Source of the DNA: Botryococcus braunii
Lineage: Eukaryota; Chlorophyta; Trebouxiophyceae
NCBI GenBank assembly: GCA_002005505.1
Contig: KV908344.1
Coordinates: 17,501 to 47,500, forward strand
Length of the DNA stretch: 30,000 nt
Direction of reading: 5' to 3'
Shown: positions 18,901 to 27,642 of the stretch, one piece after another
Numbering within the stretch: position 1 is the stretch's first letter
How the letters are laid out: each line of letters opens with the position of its first letter
The notes under the pieces: model-generated
Told to the model about the DNA's origin: nothing
Database searches by the model: none
The model's input: only the letters and a program-made list of their open reading frames with translations
Position numbers and translations under genes: made by a program

Positions 18901-21197
18901 GCGTGCACCAACAGGGTCCTTGTGCGCTCCTTCAGAGTCCGATTCATGCGCTCAGCAAGTCCATTTTGCTGAGGCGTGGATGGGGCTGAGGTCTCCATTT
19001 TAGTGCCCTGCTGAGCACAAAATTCTTTGAACTGCTGATTCAGAAATTCTGTCCCTCTATCAGATCTCACACACTTCACCACTTTCTCATGAAATGTCTG
19101 CCAGTACTTCAAGAGCTCAATGAGGGCCTTGGGAATGGCTTCTTTCGACTTCACTGCCAATGAGGCTATCAGGTGGGATTTTCCATCCACCACAGTAACC
19201 CAAAAACGCTCTCCCGTGATTGCAGCTGGTGAAATGGGACCCACAGTGTCCACATGCACTCTATCTAACACACTCTCTGCAGGCCTAGAGGAAGCTGGAA
19301 AGGGGGGGCGAGAATGTTTCCCTTGTATACATGACTCACACTGGGGAGAACACTCTGAGCATGGAGCAAGGGACACATTGATCCCAGTGACCAGGTCTTC
19401 GTTGTCCAACCTTGTCATACTCTTAACCCCAGGATGCCCCAACCTTGCATGCCACAGTAGTCGATCTGTACACACGTGCCCTTTCGTGGCATGATACGAG
19501 GCAACATGAGGGCTGGACTGTGGCTGAGCATCATGCTGGCTCTTGACGGGACACACCCATTCTAAAAAAAACAGCCCTCGCTCTCTGGCTATCTTGCCAG
19601 ACCAGCCTGCTGGGCCTTTCATGGTCGTGTACCCACCTGCACTGTCAGTGAGGAATGATGCTCCATCCTGAATGGCTCCTGTGACAGAAATCAGATTAGT
19701 GTGTGCAGTGGGCACACACTGCACATTATGCAGCCAAAACACCTCTTGTCTGGCATTGACCAGACACACAGACCCAGTTGCAACTATCCCTCCTTTGGCG
19801 TCAGAAGTGGCCAAATGAAGAGGGAGGGGTTGGGCATGCAGGACTGGGTTGTATAGTAAAGACAGATCATTTACAAGGTGCACCGATGCACCACTATCTA
19901 TCAGCCACGAGGTACTGCAAGCCCCATGAGACGTAGGGGTAAGCACATTCAACGAAACGAACATAGGCTCACCAGCACCTGGAGGAGGTGGTGGTGGGAG
20001 ATGCCAGCCTGGGAAGAAGGGGAAGATAGTGGACACAGATCCAGGAGCATGTGAGGGTGCCACGGGAGGGCCTCCTCTGGACTGGCCAGCATCCCACCAG
20101 CTGGCTTGTTGCTGAGGAGCTCCAGTGCCCCACCACGCAGCTGGGCCCGCACTTGCAGCTTGCATTGTGCCACGTAGAGCTTGCAGCCTCTTCAGTTCCA
20201 GGCACTTCCTCCAGAAATGTCCCGTCCCGTTGCAGAAGCGACACGCCAGTTCCTCCTTTGGCCTCCTGCCACGTCCAGACCCTCGCCCCCTGCCTCCAGC
20301 GTTGTGAGCTGAAGGGCCATGGGGGGCCTGACCATCAGCAGGTGCTCCAGCTCCCACTCCGGGTGCAGCTCCAGCGCCTTGGGGAGGCCCAGGGATTCCA
20401 CCCTGAGCTGGCACGGCTGCTGCTGCTGCTGCCATAACTGCTGCAGCTGATGCTGTGACTTGCACTGACTCTGCCAGCGGGATATCCGGGTACTCCAAGT
20501 TCTCAATGGCAGTGAGGATCGTCTCCAGCATGTTGTAGGGGTCTGACTTGGCGGAGGTAATTGCCCAAGCGTCGTTCTGCAAGACTGCAGGTAGTCCCTT
20601 ATACATATACCTGCAGATCTGGCGGTCGCTCAGCTGATGGTTATTGGCCTCCAGGGAGGCGGCAATACTGATGACTCGGTGGCACCATTCTTGCACTGTC
20701 TCTCCCTTTACCATGCCCTGTTTGAGCCCCTTGATCCACTTCTCGTTGATTTCCCTGTCCTTCCCTCCAGTGCAGCGGTCTGCCATCCACTGAATGAAGT
20801 CAAAAGCGCTCCCCCGCTGTTTGACTTCGTCGTGCCACATGGACGGGACAGACTGCAAAATGAAATGTTTTACTGCTGCGTTCTCTGCGGTCTTAGGCAT
20901 AGCTGTCTCCAGAGCTCCCATTGCTCCTTTTTGCATTGCGCAAGACTCCAGCTCTTCACGCCAGGCACTGAAATTAGTGCGATCAGCCTTCAGCTGTGTA
21001 GACATCTTGGGATTGGAGGAGTTCATCGTGTATGCATACGAGCTGGCTGCAGTGCCTCCAGTGGTCTGTCCTGACTGTCCAGCTCCTGAGGAGGCCGTGC
21101 TGCCTCCTGCTGGTGTTGCCATAGTCTCTGTACTGCTGGGATTACTTTCAGAAACCTTGATTTGGGAACGAGTTTGAGGTCTGGTCATACACTTCAC
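15978..21197 (-). CDS. Inner copia Gag-Pol polyprotein, intact
   Basis: 1,739 aa in copia order. Gag spans roughly residues 60-300, with zinc knuckle CRFCNGTGHFWRKC at 319-332. Protease motif IDSGASVHLVND has Asp434. Integrase has an N-terminal HHCC region (LWHARLGHPG...CESCIQGK) and a catalytic triad Asp650, Asp713, Glu749 (x62, then x35, the DD35E spacing). RT has VDIKTAFLNG (Asp1328) and YVDDLL (Asp1415, Asp1416). RNase H starts YVDADY (Asp1590) and continues with QAEFMA, CDNQG and VADIMTKPL. A low-complexity linker of several hundred residues separates integrase and RT and holds KVQNVPY twice. Met1 is used here; Met4 or Met26 are possible starts. No stop or frameshift is seen. It would form virus-like particles, make cDNA and integrate it. 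Confidence 0.95.
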   Translation of the reverse strand: MKCMTRPQTRSQIKVSESNPSSTETMATPAGGSTASSGAGQSGQTTGGTAASSYAYTMNSSNPKMSTQLKADRTNFSAWREELESCAMQKGAMGALETAMPKTAENAAVKHFILQSVPSMWHDEVKQRGSAFDFIQWMADRCTGGKDREINEKWIKGLKQGMVKGETVQEWCHRVISIAASLEANNHQLSDRQICRYMYKGLPAVLQNDAWAITSAKSDPYNMLETILTAIENLEYPDIPLAESVQVTASAAAVMAAAAAAVPAQGGIPGPPQGAGAAPGVGAGAPADGQAPHGPSAHNAGGRGRGSGRGRRPKEELACRFCNGTGHFWRKCLELKRLQALRGTMQAASAGPAAWWGTGAPQQQASWWDAGQSRGGPPVAPSHAPGSVSTIFPFFPGWHLPPPPPPGAGEPMFVSLNVLTPTSHGACSTSWLIDSGASVHLVNDLSLLYNPVLHAQPLPLHLATSDAKGGIVATGSVCLVNARQEVFWLHNVQCVPTAHTNLISVTGAIQDGASFLTDSAGGYTTMKGPAGWSGKIARERGLFFLEWVCPVKSQHDAQPQSSPHVASYHATKGHVCTDRLLWHARLGHPGVKSMTRLDNEDLVTGINVSLAPCSECSPQCESCIQGKHSRPPFPASSRPAESVLDRVHVDTVGPISPAAITGERFWVTVVDGKSHLIASLAVKSKEAIPKALIELLKYWQTFHEKVVKCVRSDRGTEFLNQQFKEFCAQQGTKMETSAPSTPQQNGLAERMNRTLKERTRTLLVHAAADPSLWKEALESATLLYNVGPTTGRPLTPTEMFYGVKPDVASLRTWGCVAHVHIPPGQRSVFGPKTIPGMFTGYCPQSKAYRVYVGNGVWKESRDVTFLEHLRGGERVGMSKVQPGSSQWLSGASSQGRGGNSNVPSSPTAIPVNFWEAEDDPVVECKPTGSPATTASSPEDHSRLRSSVGPVAGAPSSQDGSPATSETSQQSWLVLGHLQNLARGGAEAHSQLDKLQKMQEGVRLQGKSQHRLPPGTTLTRDQRYEQRQARRDSVGVPMHDPGSGQVLVSEPPLVGLPDLQRQVETGEAMLGEDVSEKSSGLEVPAAGEARSQVELGTSHAYGVQPDTVGAAQESQSSVPRCESRRERELLLPPALRKVRDCNGGAHESDSSRERVGEGSGSSGCTAGSQHKVQNVPYSGNQDQRDIKDNSPRSADSTAESQHKVQNVPYVKLGKVHVPSNLREAQCSPQWDFWQQAMREEMDSLDTHEVLEYVDRPHGQKVIPVHWIFSTKIDAHGNVTRFKARLVAQGCRQIPGIDVGEVFAPTSSYGARRAVLAVAATQNLEIHQVDIKTAFLNGELEEEVYVTQPPGFENGNTRVVCKLRKALYGLKQAPRAWHKTLTDKLSVMGYSVCKSDAGVYIRRAPDGNLSFILVYVDDLLIVARLVAEIEWGKELLKKDFTIHDLGEVNDFLGCQVLRNRVQSTISMSCTPKIDALVEKFGVADDGRVVDTPMSKDFVASSRPESSDGLSHGAGTPLPPGHRYCELIGSLLYIANTTRPDISQAVGVLSRYRMTPTTSHWNEAIRVLKYLRDTRELALTLGGKGPELEGYVDADYAGDLDHRYSTTGYVLSVYGSAVVWGSKKQSSVATSTVQAEFMAAGHIVKEANWLRGFLEEIGPAPWRVKIFCDNQGCISNLRNPLYSKFTKHVAVSFHYAREAMALGQVDILYVESARNVADIMTKPLAKPVFVGHRDSLGLRRYT
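17573..17692. repeat. Two palindromes built from ATAAGGTAC in the inner polyprotein
   Basis: 17573-17597 has 11-bp arms and a TTT loop; 17670-17692 has 10-bp arms and the same loop. Both code for KVQNVPY. The half-site GTACCTTAT also occurs twice in each inner LTR, giving eight half-sites in the element. Confidence 0.75.
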
Positions 21198-21405
21198 TTG
21201 CTCTCACAGAGTTCAGCCTGACACAGCTGGTTTAAGTATACCCTTCCGGCGTGCACCACAGCACTTTCAAGTATTCCACCCTTTCGAGGTCTAGCATGTA
21301 CCCTTAATATGCAAGATATGCAAAATATTCTTCAGAAATTCAATTGCTTGACCACCCGGACCTACTGACGGTCTCACGACAACGACGACGGGTGATAATC
21401 TCAGG

Positions 21406-21552
21406 TCACTTCACGGAAAAAAAACTTCCCAAGATATTGAAGACTCTGTCCGTAGGCCTTCTGAGTGAATATCCAGTTGTTCCTTTTTTACTTCTTCTTG
21501 CCGTCAGGCGAGTCCGTGAAAAACCCAGTACAGATGCATCCGATGATGCCAT
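21406..21552 (-). CDS. Short leader ORF of inner copia with an RTRLTARRS motif
   Basis: A 48-codon ORF starting MASSDASVLGFSRTRLTARR and ending SFFSVK. It lies between the primer-binding site and the polyprotein start, the same place as the H3-like ORF of the outer element. RTRLTARRS matches H3 residues 2-10 (RTKQTARKS) at six of nine positions, with Arg at the K4 and K9 positions. It may be a degenerate relative of the outer ORF or a chance basic peptide. There is no other evidence that it is translated. Confidence 0.35.
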   Translation of the reverse strand: MASSDASVLGFSRTRLTARRSKKGTTGYSLRRPTDRVFNILGSFFSVK

Positions 21553-21587
21553 GCACTCCTGTCTGCCCTTGGCTCAGCTGGAAGGGC

Positions 21588-21601
21588 GTGGGCCCATAAC
21601 C
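21588..21601 (-). promoter_or_regulatory. Primer-binding site of inner copia (initiator tRNA-Met anticodon arm)
   Basis: On the minus strand GGTTATGGGCCCAC follows the 5' LTR with no spacer and equals the outer element's site. Nine of its bases can pair with the LTR end across a 7-nt loop (plus-strand arms 21593-21601 and 21609-21617), forming a U5/PBS hairpin. Confidence 0.85.
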
Positions 21602-21971
21602 TGTAAAAGGTTATGGGCAGTGGCGTATCCTGTAAGCAAGCAGACAGGTCGTAAGTTCGTGCCTCTCCAGCTACAGTCCTTGACGAATGTCTGCTCTTTT
21701 AGACACATGCAACTGCATGAACAAGACTGGCATCCTTATGTGCCCAGTATCTTTCCAAACCAGTTGCTCGACTATGCGGTGATCGCAGCTTTAATAGTCC
21801 TTTCACGCTAACGCGTAATCTAAATCAGATTGTACCTTATGTTCGAAATAGACCTCATCCGAACGTGTCTTGAGGTACCTTATGTGGATAGTGGACCCGT
21901 ATCCTAATAATGTACATTTGAAGATCACCTAAAGCACAAGGCATTCTATAATGTATGTTCACAACTCAACA
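21602..21971 (-). repeat. 5' LTR of inner copia
   Basis: 370 bp, the right copy on the plus strand and the 5' LTR of the minus-strand element. It is bounded by the primer-binding site at 21601 and the GTGTT duplication at 21972-21976. It differs from the left copy at three bases. Confidence 0.95.
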
Positions 21972-21976
21972 GTGTT
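21972..21976. repeat. Target-site duplication (right) of inner copia element
   Basis: GTGTT, the partner of 15583-15587. The outer gag-pol codons continue at 21977. Confidence 0.93.
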
Positions 21977-24900
21977 CCTTCTGCAACCTCAAACATTCTG
22001 TCAGTATCTGCAGCATTGCGGGATGGGGCAGTCTTTCGCACAGATGATGTTGGAGCGTTCACTGAAGTCTGTGGTCCAAACAGCTGGAGGTCTCGGATCA
22101 GTGCAGAGAAAGGGCTATTTTACATTCATCAAGTTGTAGCTCTGAGTCCCAGTGTTAACCACAGAAGAATCTCAGCTGCTGTGAAGTCCAAAACCCCCAC
22201 CCAAAACTCACACAACTGTGCCAGACGATACCTCTGGCATAGCAGAATGGGACATCCAGGTGAAACATGGATGCAGCGCCTAACCAATGAGGACCTGGTC
22301 TCAGGACTTGATACATCCCTATGCCCCTGCTCCAATTGTCCAGACTACTGTGAAGCATGTATCGAGGGAAAGACGACTCGGCCCCCATTTGGAGTAAGCA
22401 GTAGACCAGCTGTTGAGCCACTTGACAGAGTACATATAGACACTGTGGGCCCCATCTTTCCTGCTGCAGTAACTGGTGAACGTTACTGGGTGACTGCTTT
22501 GGATGAGTCATCTCAGTTGAAGGCAGTCCTGCCTGTGAAGTCCAAAGATGCCATCAGTGCTGCTGTGCGGGACCTCCTTCTATATTGGCAGACCCAGAAG
22601 AAAACCAAAGTGAAGTGTGTCCGGTGTGACCGTGGAACTGAATTTCTGAATGCCACGTTCAAAGAATTTTGTGCATCCCAGGGGACTAAATTGGAGACCT
22701 CAGCTCCTTACACCCCGCAACAGAATGGAGCAGCTGAAAGAGCCAATCGCACCCTCAAGGAACGTACCAGGACTCTTCTGGCTTTTGCAGCTGCCAATCC
22801 AACGTTGTGGAAGGAGGCCCTGGAAACTGCCTGCACCCTACTGAACATCGGTCCAAGTACCGGGAGGGACCGTACGCCATCAGAATTATTTTTTGGCTAC
22901 AAACCAAATGTAACCCCATTGCGTACCTGGGGTTGCTTGGCCTTTGTGCACATTCCTGATGTCCAGCGCTCTGTGTTTTCCCCCAAAACTGTGCCAGGGA
23001 TGCTTACTGGATACTCAGCCTCCTCCAAAGCCTATCGGATCTATGTGGGAGGGGGTATCTGGAAGGAGAGCAGAGATGTGGTTTTCGTGGAGCACCTCAG
23101 GGGAGCCTCTCGGGTTGGCATGAGCGTTTCTCCAACACAGCCTTCAGAGTTCCTGTGTCCTGAGCCCTCTGCAAGTGACCCTCCCCCAGTCTTTCCCGGC
23201 ACCTCTCCTAGCACAACCAACATCAGCCTTGAGACAGATCCTGATGACCCATACAGTGAGCCAGAGTACCTGCCAGCATCCAGCAACCTCCCCACGCAGC
23301 TTGTCACAGGACCCTCCAGGAAGGCTGAGCCCGAGCCTGAATCCAGAAGACTGTGTGACCCTGTGGAGATGGATCAAACTCTGGAGGCAGTACAGGACCT
23401 AGCCAGAGGAGTGAGAGGGGACTCCCACCTTCGACCACAGATGGAGCGAGCCCAGGAGGTCCTCAGACCAACTAGGTCTGAATGCCGCAACCACCAATTG
23501 GATGGCCTGACCCGGGCCCAACGACACGAACAACGCACTGCCGCCAAAGACCTCCTGCTGCCACAGGAGAAGGGAGAGAGCAGAGAGCGAGAGGGGTTGA
23601 CTGAATGTGACTCTCTGTCACACGGACCAGGGGAAGTGCAGCTAGAGGGTGATTCACATGAGGGGCATGAATTGCATGTGAGTGCAGTGAGGGGGGCAGC
23701 TACATGCAAAGCTGAAAATGGTCCCAGGGAGCTGAGCAGCATGGGTGGGTCCTGTTCAGTGACTGAGAGAAATGTAAGAGATGTGACCATGCAGAGTTCT
23801 TTTGGCAACCCGTCCAGTCAGAGCACTCCTGGACGGGACTGTGGTGGCAGCCACCGGTCAGAGGAAGCATCATATGCTTCCTCTGCACCAGCCAAACATG
23901 ATTGTGAGCGGGAGACAGGGTCTGCATCCGTGACTCCGTGTCAGGGACGAGAGGAGGAGGTGAATCAGGAGCACAGACATTGTGGAGACAGACCAAATTA
24001 CAAGTGCTCACTGAGAGGTACCTGTGCCTGGGAGAGTGATGTCAGAGATGTGAGGTCACTCCCAACAGTGACATGCAGTCGGTCTGAGAGGTATGTGGAT
24101 CACGTAAATCAGGGGAAGTATGCAGACACTCTGCCATATCCCGATGTTGCTTGTGAGAGACCTGAAGAGTCTGAACTCTTGCAGGCATGTCAGAGTGTGT
24201 CCGAGGAGGTGAATCGGAAGTCTGGACATTGTGAAGGAATTCCAAATTACAAAGACTGTCCGAGAGGTACCTGTGCATGGGAGGATGATGTGAGGGATGA
24301 GCAGAGTAACTTGTGCAAAGCCAAGTGTGAGTCCAAGCGAGAGCGTGCTATGAGAGAGCATTCTACTCCTACTGGAGAGCCTGTGATGTGTAACTCAGCG
24401 AGTGTCAGTGGAAGAGTAGTGGGTTCTGGACAAAGTGAAGGAAAATCAGGCAATACAGAGGAAAAGCACACATGTGTCAGATTTGGGAAAATTCACGTTC
24501 CCTCTAATTTGAGAGAAGCACAGATGTCTCCCCAGTGGGAATACTGGAAGGCAGCTATGCAGGAAGAGCAAAATTCACTAGATACTCATGAGGTCATGGA
24601 GTATGTGCCGAGACCTCGTGGACATAAGGTTATTCCAGTTCACCGGATATTTTCAGTGAAAATGGATGCACATGGCAATGTGGTGAGATTCAAGGCCAGA
24701 TTAGTTGCACGGGGATGCAGACAAATCCCTGGAGTGGATGTGATGGAGGTTTTTGCTCCTACTAGTAGCTATGGAGCTAGAAGAGCTCTGCTGGCTGTTG
24801 CTGCAAGAGAGGGCTGTGAAATTCATCAGGTGGACGTTAAGACCGCCTTTCTGAATGGTGAGCTTGAGGAGGAAGTATATGTAACGCAACCTCCTGGCTT

Positions 24901-26074
24901 TGAGAATGGTGATAAGAATATTGTGTGCCGATTGAGAAAGGCGTTGTATGGCCTGAAGCAGGCTCCACGTGCCTGGCACAAAACCCTGAATGACAAACTT
25001 GAAGTCATGGGGTATGAGGTGTGCAAGAGTGATGCAGGAGTGTATGTGAGATGCTCTACTGATGGAGGAAAGTCCTATGTGCTGATCTGTGTTGATGATC
25101 TTCTGATAGTTTCCAAGGGTATGTCAGAAATTGAGAGAGTGAAGGGACTCCTCAAGAAAGAGTTCACCATCCATGATCTTGGAGAAGTGAAGGATTTCTT
25201 GGGATGTCAAGTGATGAGAGATAGAGATAAAGGGCTGATCACCCTGAGTTGCATCCCTAAAATCGATGCACTTGTAGAGAAATTTGGCTTGGATCTTGAG
25301 TCAGTGGGACCTGATACTCCCATGACAAAAGATTTCGTAATGTCCCAAAGGCCTGCACCGAGAGATGGGAGCGACAGTATTGGTGCTGGCAGTCCACTAC
25401 CTCCAGGTCACCGTTACTGTGAGTTAGTAGGGTCTCTTCTGTATATAGCCAACACCACACGTCCCGATATAGCTCAGGCAGTAGGTGTATTGTCTCGTTA
25501 CCGCATATCTCCCACCACAGCACATTGGAATGAAGCCATCCGTGTGTTGAAGTATCTGAAAGGAACCCGTGATTTGGTTCTAACTCTCGGAGGGGGGGAG
25601 ATAGAGCTAGAAGGCTATGTGGATGCCGACTATGGAGGTGATCAGGATCATCGCTTCTCTACCACTGGCTTTGTCCTCACTGTGTTTGGAGGAGCAGTGG
25701 TGTGGGAAAGTAAAAAGCAATCTGCTGTTGCTACTTCAACAGTGGAGGCTGAATTCATGGCAGCAAGTGCTGTTGTGAAGGAAGCAAATTGGCTGAGAGG
25801 TTTCCTGGAGGAAATTGGAGTGTTACCGTGGATAGTGAAGATTCATTGTGACAACCAAGGGTGTATAAACCACCTGAGGAATCCGGTGTACTCCAAAGAC
25901 ACAAAGCATATTGCAATTAGCTGTCACTTTGCCCGTGAAGCTATTGCATTGGGGCAGGTTGAATTCAAGTACATTCAATCTGCTAGAAATGTGGCTGACA
26001 TTTTTACCAAACCACTAGTTAGACAAGTGTTTCTGGGACATCGTAACTCACTGGGACTGGCCAAGTTTCTGTGA
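21977..26074 (+). pseudogene. Outer copia gag-pol, 3' part (integrase, RT, RNase H)
   Basis: This continues the outer polyprotein from codon 436; the full frame would be 1,800 aa. It is open to TGA at 26072-26074. The end of the protease leads to the integrase HHCC region (His523, His528, CEACIEGK), then the triad Asp590, Asp653, Glu689 (x62 and x35 spacing). After a long Ser/Glu/Cys-rich linker, which holds an imperfect 83-codon repeat (from about 23954 and 24203), RT shows VDVKTAFLNG (Asp1388) and CVDD (Asp1475, Asp1476). RNase H has YVDADY (Asp1651), EAEFMA, CDNQG and VADIFTKPL. The residues look intact, so the only evident defect is the insertion, which removes the link to gag and its start. 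The motif-C residue before VDD is Cys, where Tyr is usual in copia elements. Confidence 0.9.
23954..24300 (+). repeat. 83-codon imperfect repeat in the integrase-RT linker
   Basis: EEVNQEHRHCGDRPNYKCSL...RGTCAWESDVRD recurs as EEVNRKSGHCEGIPNYKDCP...RGTCAWEDDVRD, with DNA starts at about 23954 and 24203 (249 bp apart). The conserved Cys and Trp suggest a small selected module or a recent slippage duplication. Confidence 0.7.
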
Positions 26075-26079
26075 GGTAA

Positions 26080-26092
26080 AGGCAAGGGGAAG
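26080..26092 (+). promoter_or_regulatory. Polypurine tract of outer copia
   Basis: AGGCAAGGGGAAG lies between the gag-pol stop (26074) and the 3' LTR (26093). It is identical to the tract of the inner element, though the two LTRs look unrelated. Confidence 0.88.
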
Positions 26093-26783
26093 TGTTGTGT
26101 TAATTAATTTTATGCCTTTCCCTCAGAGGAGAAATAATGGCAAGTCTCCGGATGAAGACAATACCATTTAGGAAGGAGAGGCAGAACTCTGAGTTCTGCC
26201 AGGCAATACATGCATTTGAACGAAGACTATCATAACGCAAGTTACAGACACGTTTGTAGAAAGGAGGCATATGGGGCAAGCACGGATAGGGAAGGCACTT
26301 GGTTGGAACTATAGTGGCACTCCGGGTGTCTATCAATCAGTTGCTAACCAGTCCTTGACTTGTATATGTCCGTGCCTACTTAACAACGCACAAGTAGGAG
26401 GACATCGTCTAACACCCTCCGTGCCGCCACCATGCAGGTGACTTAATCCTTAGTGTATTCCTGGATTTAGCATTCAGATGAACATTGTTAGAACATGTTA
26501 GACATATGGAGTTGAGTTTAGCTCATCGGACAAAGTAACGAGCACAACCTGAGTGAGAGCAGGTTAGGTGTGTTTGAACTGCGTCACCTCATTAGGAGAG
26601 ATGAGAGATATTGTAATACTTGGTTGGAACTATAGTGGCACTCCGGGTGTCTATCAATCAGTTGCTAACCAGTCCTTGACTTGTATATGTCCGTGCCTAC
26701 TTAACAACGCACAAGTAGGAGGACATCGTCTAACACCCTCCGTGCCGCCACCATGCAGGATACGCCAAGCCCAGAATATTTCA
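26093..26783 (+). repeat. 3' LTR of outer copia
   Basis: 691 bp, uninterrupted, from TGTTGTGTTAATTAA to AGAATATTTCA. It served as the template to recognise the split 5' LTR. It includes the palindrome at 26180-26200 and the 142-bp duplication (26297-26438, 26618-26759). A minus-strand open frame at 26100-26336 is incidental. Confidence 0.95.
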
Positions 26784-26788
26784 TAATG
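26784..26788. repeat. Target-site duplication (right) of outer copia element
   Basis: TAATG, the partner of 3190-3194, directly after the 3' LTR. Confidence 0.93.
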
Positions 26789-26978
26789 GTACAGTGTTTC
26801 GGGCCTGAAGTTATGTGCTGGTCAACACATATGCAGAGATCGACCATATTACAGTTGTACAATTGCAATTGTAATGTACAGGTGGGATTTGAGAGTTGAC
26901 AGAATGAAGAAGTTGAAAGTGTCGAACTTACAACACATTACACCCCCACCCTTGTCCCGCATGCGCAGCTCATAATGA

Positions 26979-27189
26979 CCCCACGGTCATGTTCACCATC
27001 ACCCCAGGGTCATGATCACGTGACCCCAGGGTCATGATCACCATCACACCATGGTCATCACCCCAGGGTCATGATCACGTGGTCCAGGGTCATGATCACC
27101 ATCACCCCAGGGTCATGATCACCATCACCCCATGGTCATCACCCAAGGGTCATGATCACCATCATCCCATGGTCATAACCCCATGGGCT
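26979..27189. repeat. Minisatellite of GGTCATGATCACC units
   Basis: About ten copies of GGTCAT occur in units of 22-23 bp (CCCCAGGGTCATGATCACCA plus TCA) alternating with 14-bp short forms (CCCCATGGTCATCA). Several units carry the palindromes TGATCA and CATGATC. There is no coding sense in it. Confidence 0.85.
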
Positions 27190-27233
27190 GCCCCTTCCCT
27201 TCCGAAAGGTATCTGACGAGGGTTCCCTTAGGT

Positions 27234-27560
27234 TTGTTGCCGTTTGCGCGCGCCGTCTCAGGCGCCATTGCAATGGGGTGTACTCATTGGGCTCCATAGC
27301 CTAAACAGGATTCAACTGAGTCTGGGCTGCCCCTATAGGGCCTTCCGGAATCCCTTCTAAGGCGTCCCTGAGTGTTGTTGCCGTTTGCGTCGTCTAAGGC
27401 GCCTCTGCAAGGGGGTGTACTCCTTGGGCGACATGTACATAGCCTAAACATGACCTCAGTTGGATCCTTTTTCGGCTGTACAGCTGTTGTTGCCGTTTGC
27501 GTCGTCTTAGGCGCCTCTGCAAGGGGGTGTACTCCTTGGGCACATGTGATAGCCCAATGG
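27234..27560. repeat. Three diverged direct repeats
   Basis: Copies start at 27234, 27375 and 27487 with TTGTTGCCGTTTGCG and share GGCGCC, CTGCAAGGGGGTGTACTC (in the last two) and CATAGCC or GATAGCC further on. Spacings are 141 and 112 bp. Confidence 0.75.
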
Positions 27561-27642
27561 AGTACAGCCCTTGTGTCTGTGCACATCTCATCATGCATGC
27601 CCGGGCCTACAGAGGTCAGGAGCATTCCGGAATGGATCCATG

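Larger units (their letters stand above)
15588..21971 (-). mobile_element. Inner antisense Ty1/copia retrotransposon, apparently complete
   Basis: The element is 6,384 bp, with 370-bp LTRs (15588-15957 and 21602-21971; minus-strand ends TGTTGAG...TTTTACA), 5-bp GTGTT duplications, a half-tRNA primer-binding site (21588-21601), a single open 1,739-codon polyprotein (21197-15978) and a polypurine tract (15958-15970). The LTRs differ at three positions. All key catalytic residues are present, so this copy may be autonomous. It lies opposite to its host gag-pol, so transcripts reading out of it would be antisense to the outer gag and the H3-like ORF. Confidence 0.95.
3195..26783 (+). mobile_element. 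Outer Ty1/copia LTR retrotransposon carrying nested insertions
   Basis: The element has 691-bp LTRs (TGTTGTG...ATTTCA), flanking TAATG duplications, a half-tRNA primer-binding site at 13663-13676, an extra ORF (13731-14231), a gag-pol ORF in copia order (Gag, protease, integrase, RT, RNase H) and a polypurine tract at 26080-26092. Two inserts break it: 3329-13105 (two non-LTR elements plus one copy of a 6-bp duplication) in the 5' LTR, and 15588-21976 (antisense copia plus one duplication copy) inside gag-pol. Without them the element would be about 7.4 kb with an unbroken gag-pol frame. The LTR copies differ by eye at one position (13352 C against 26473 T), so the original insertion was recent. 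This copy cannot now make a complete polyprotein. Confidence 0.95.
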
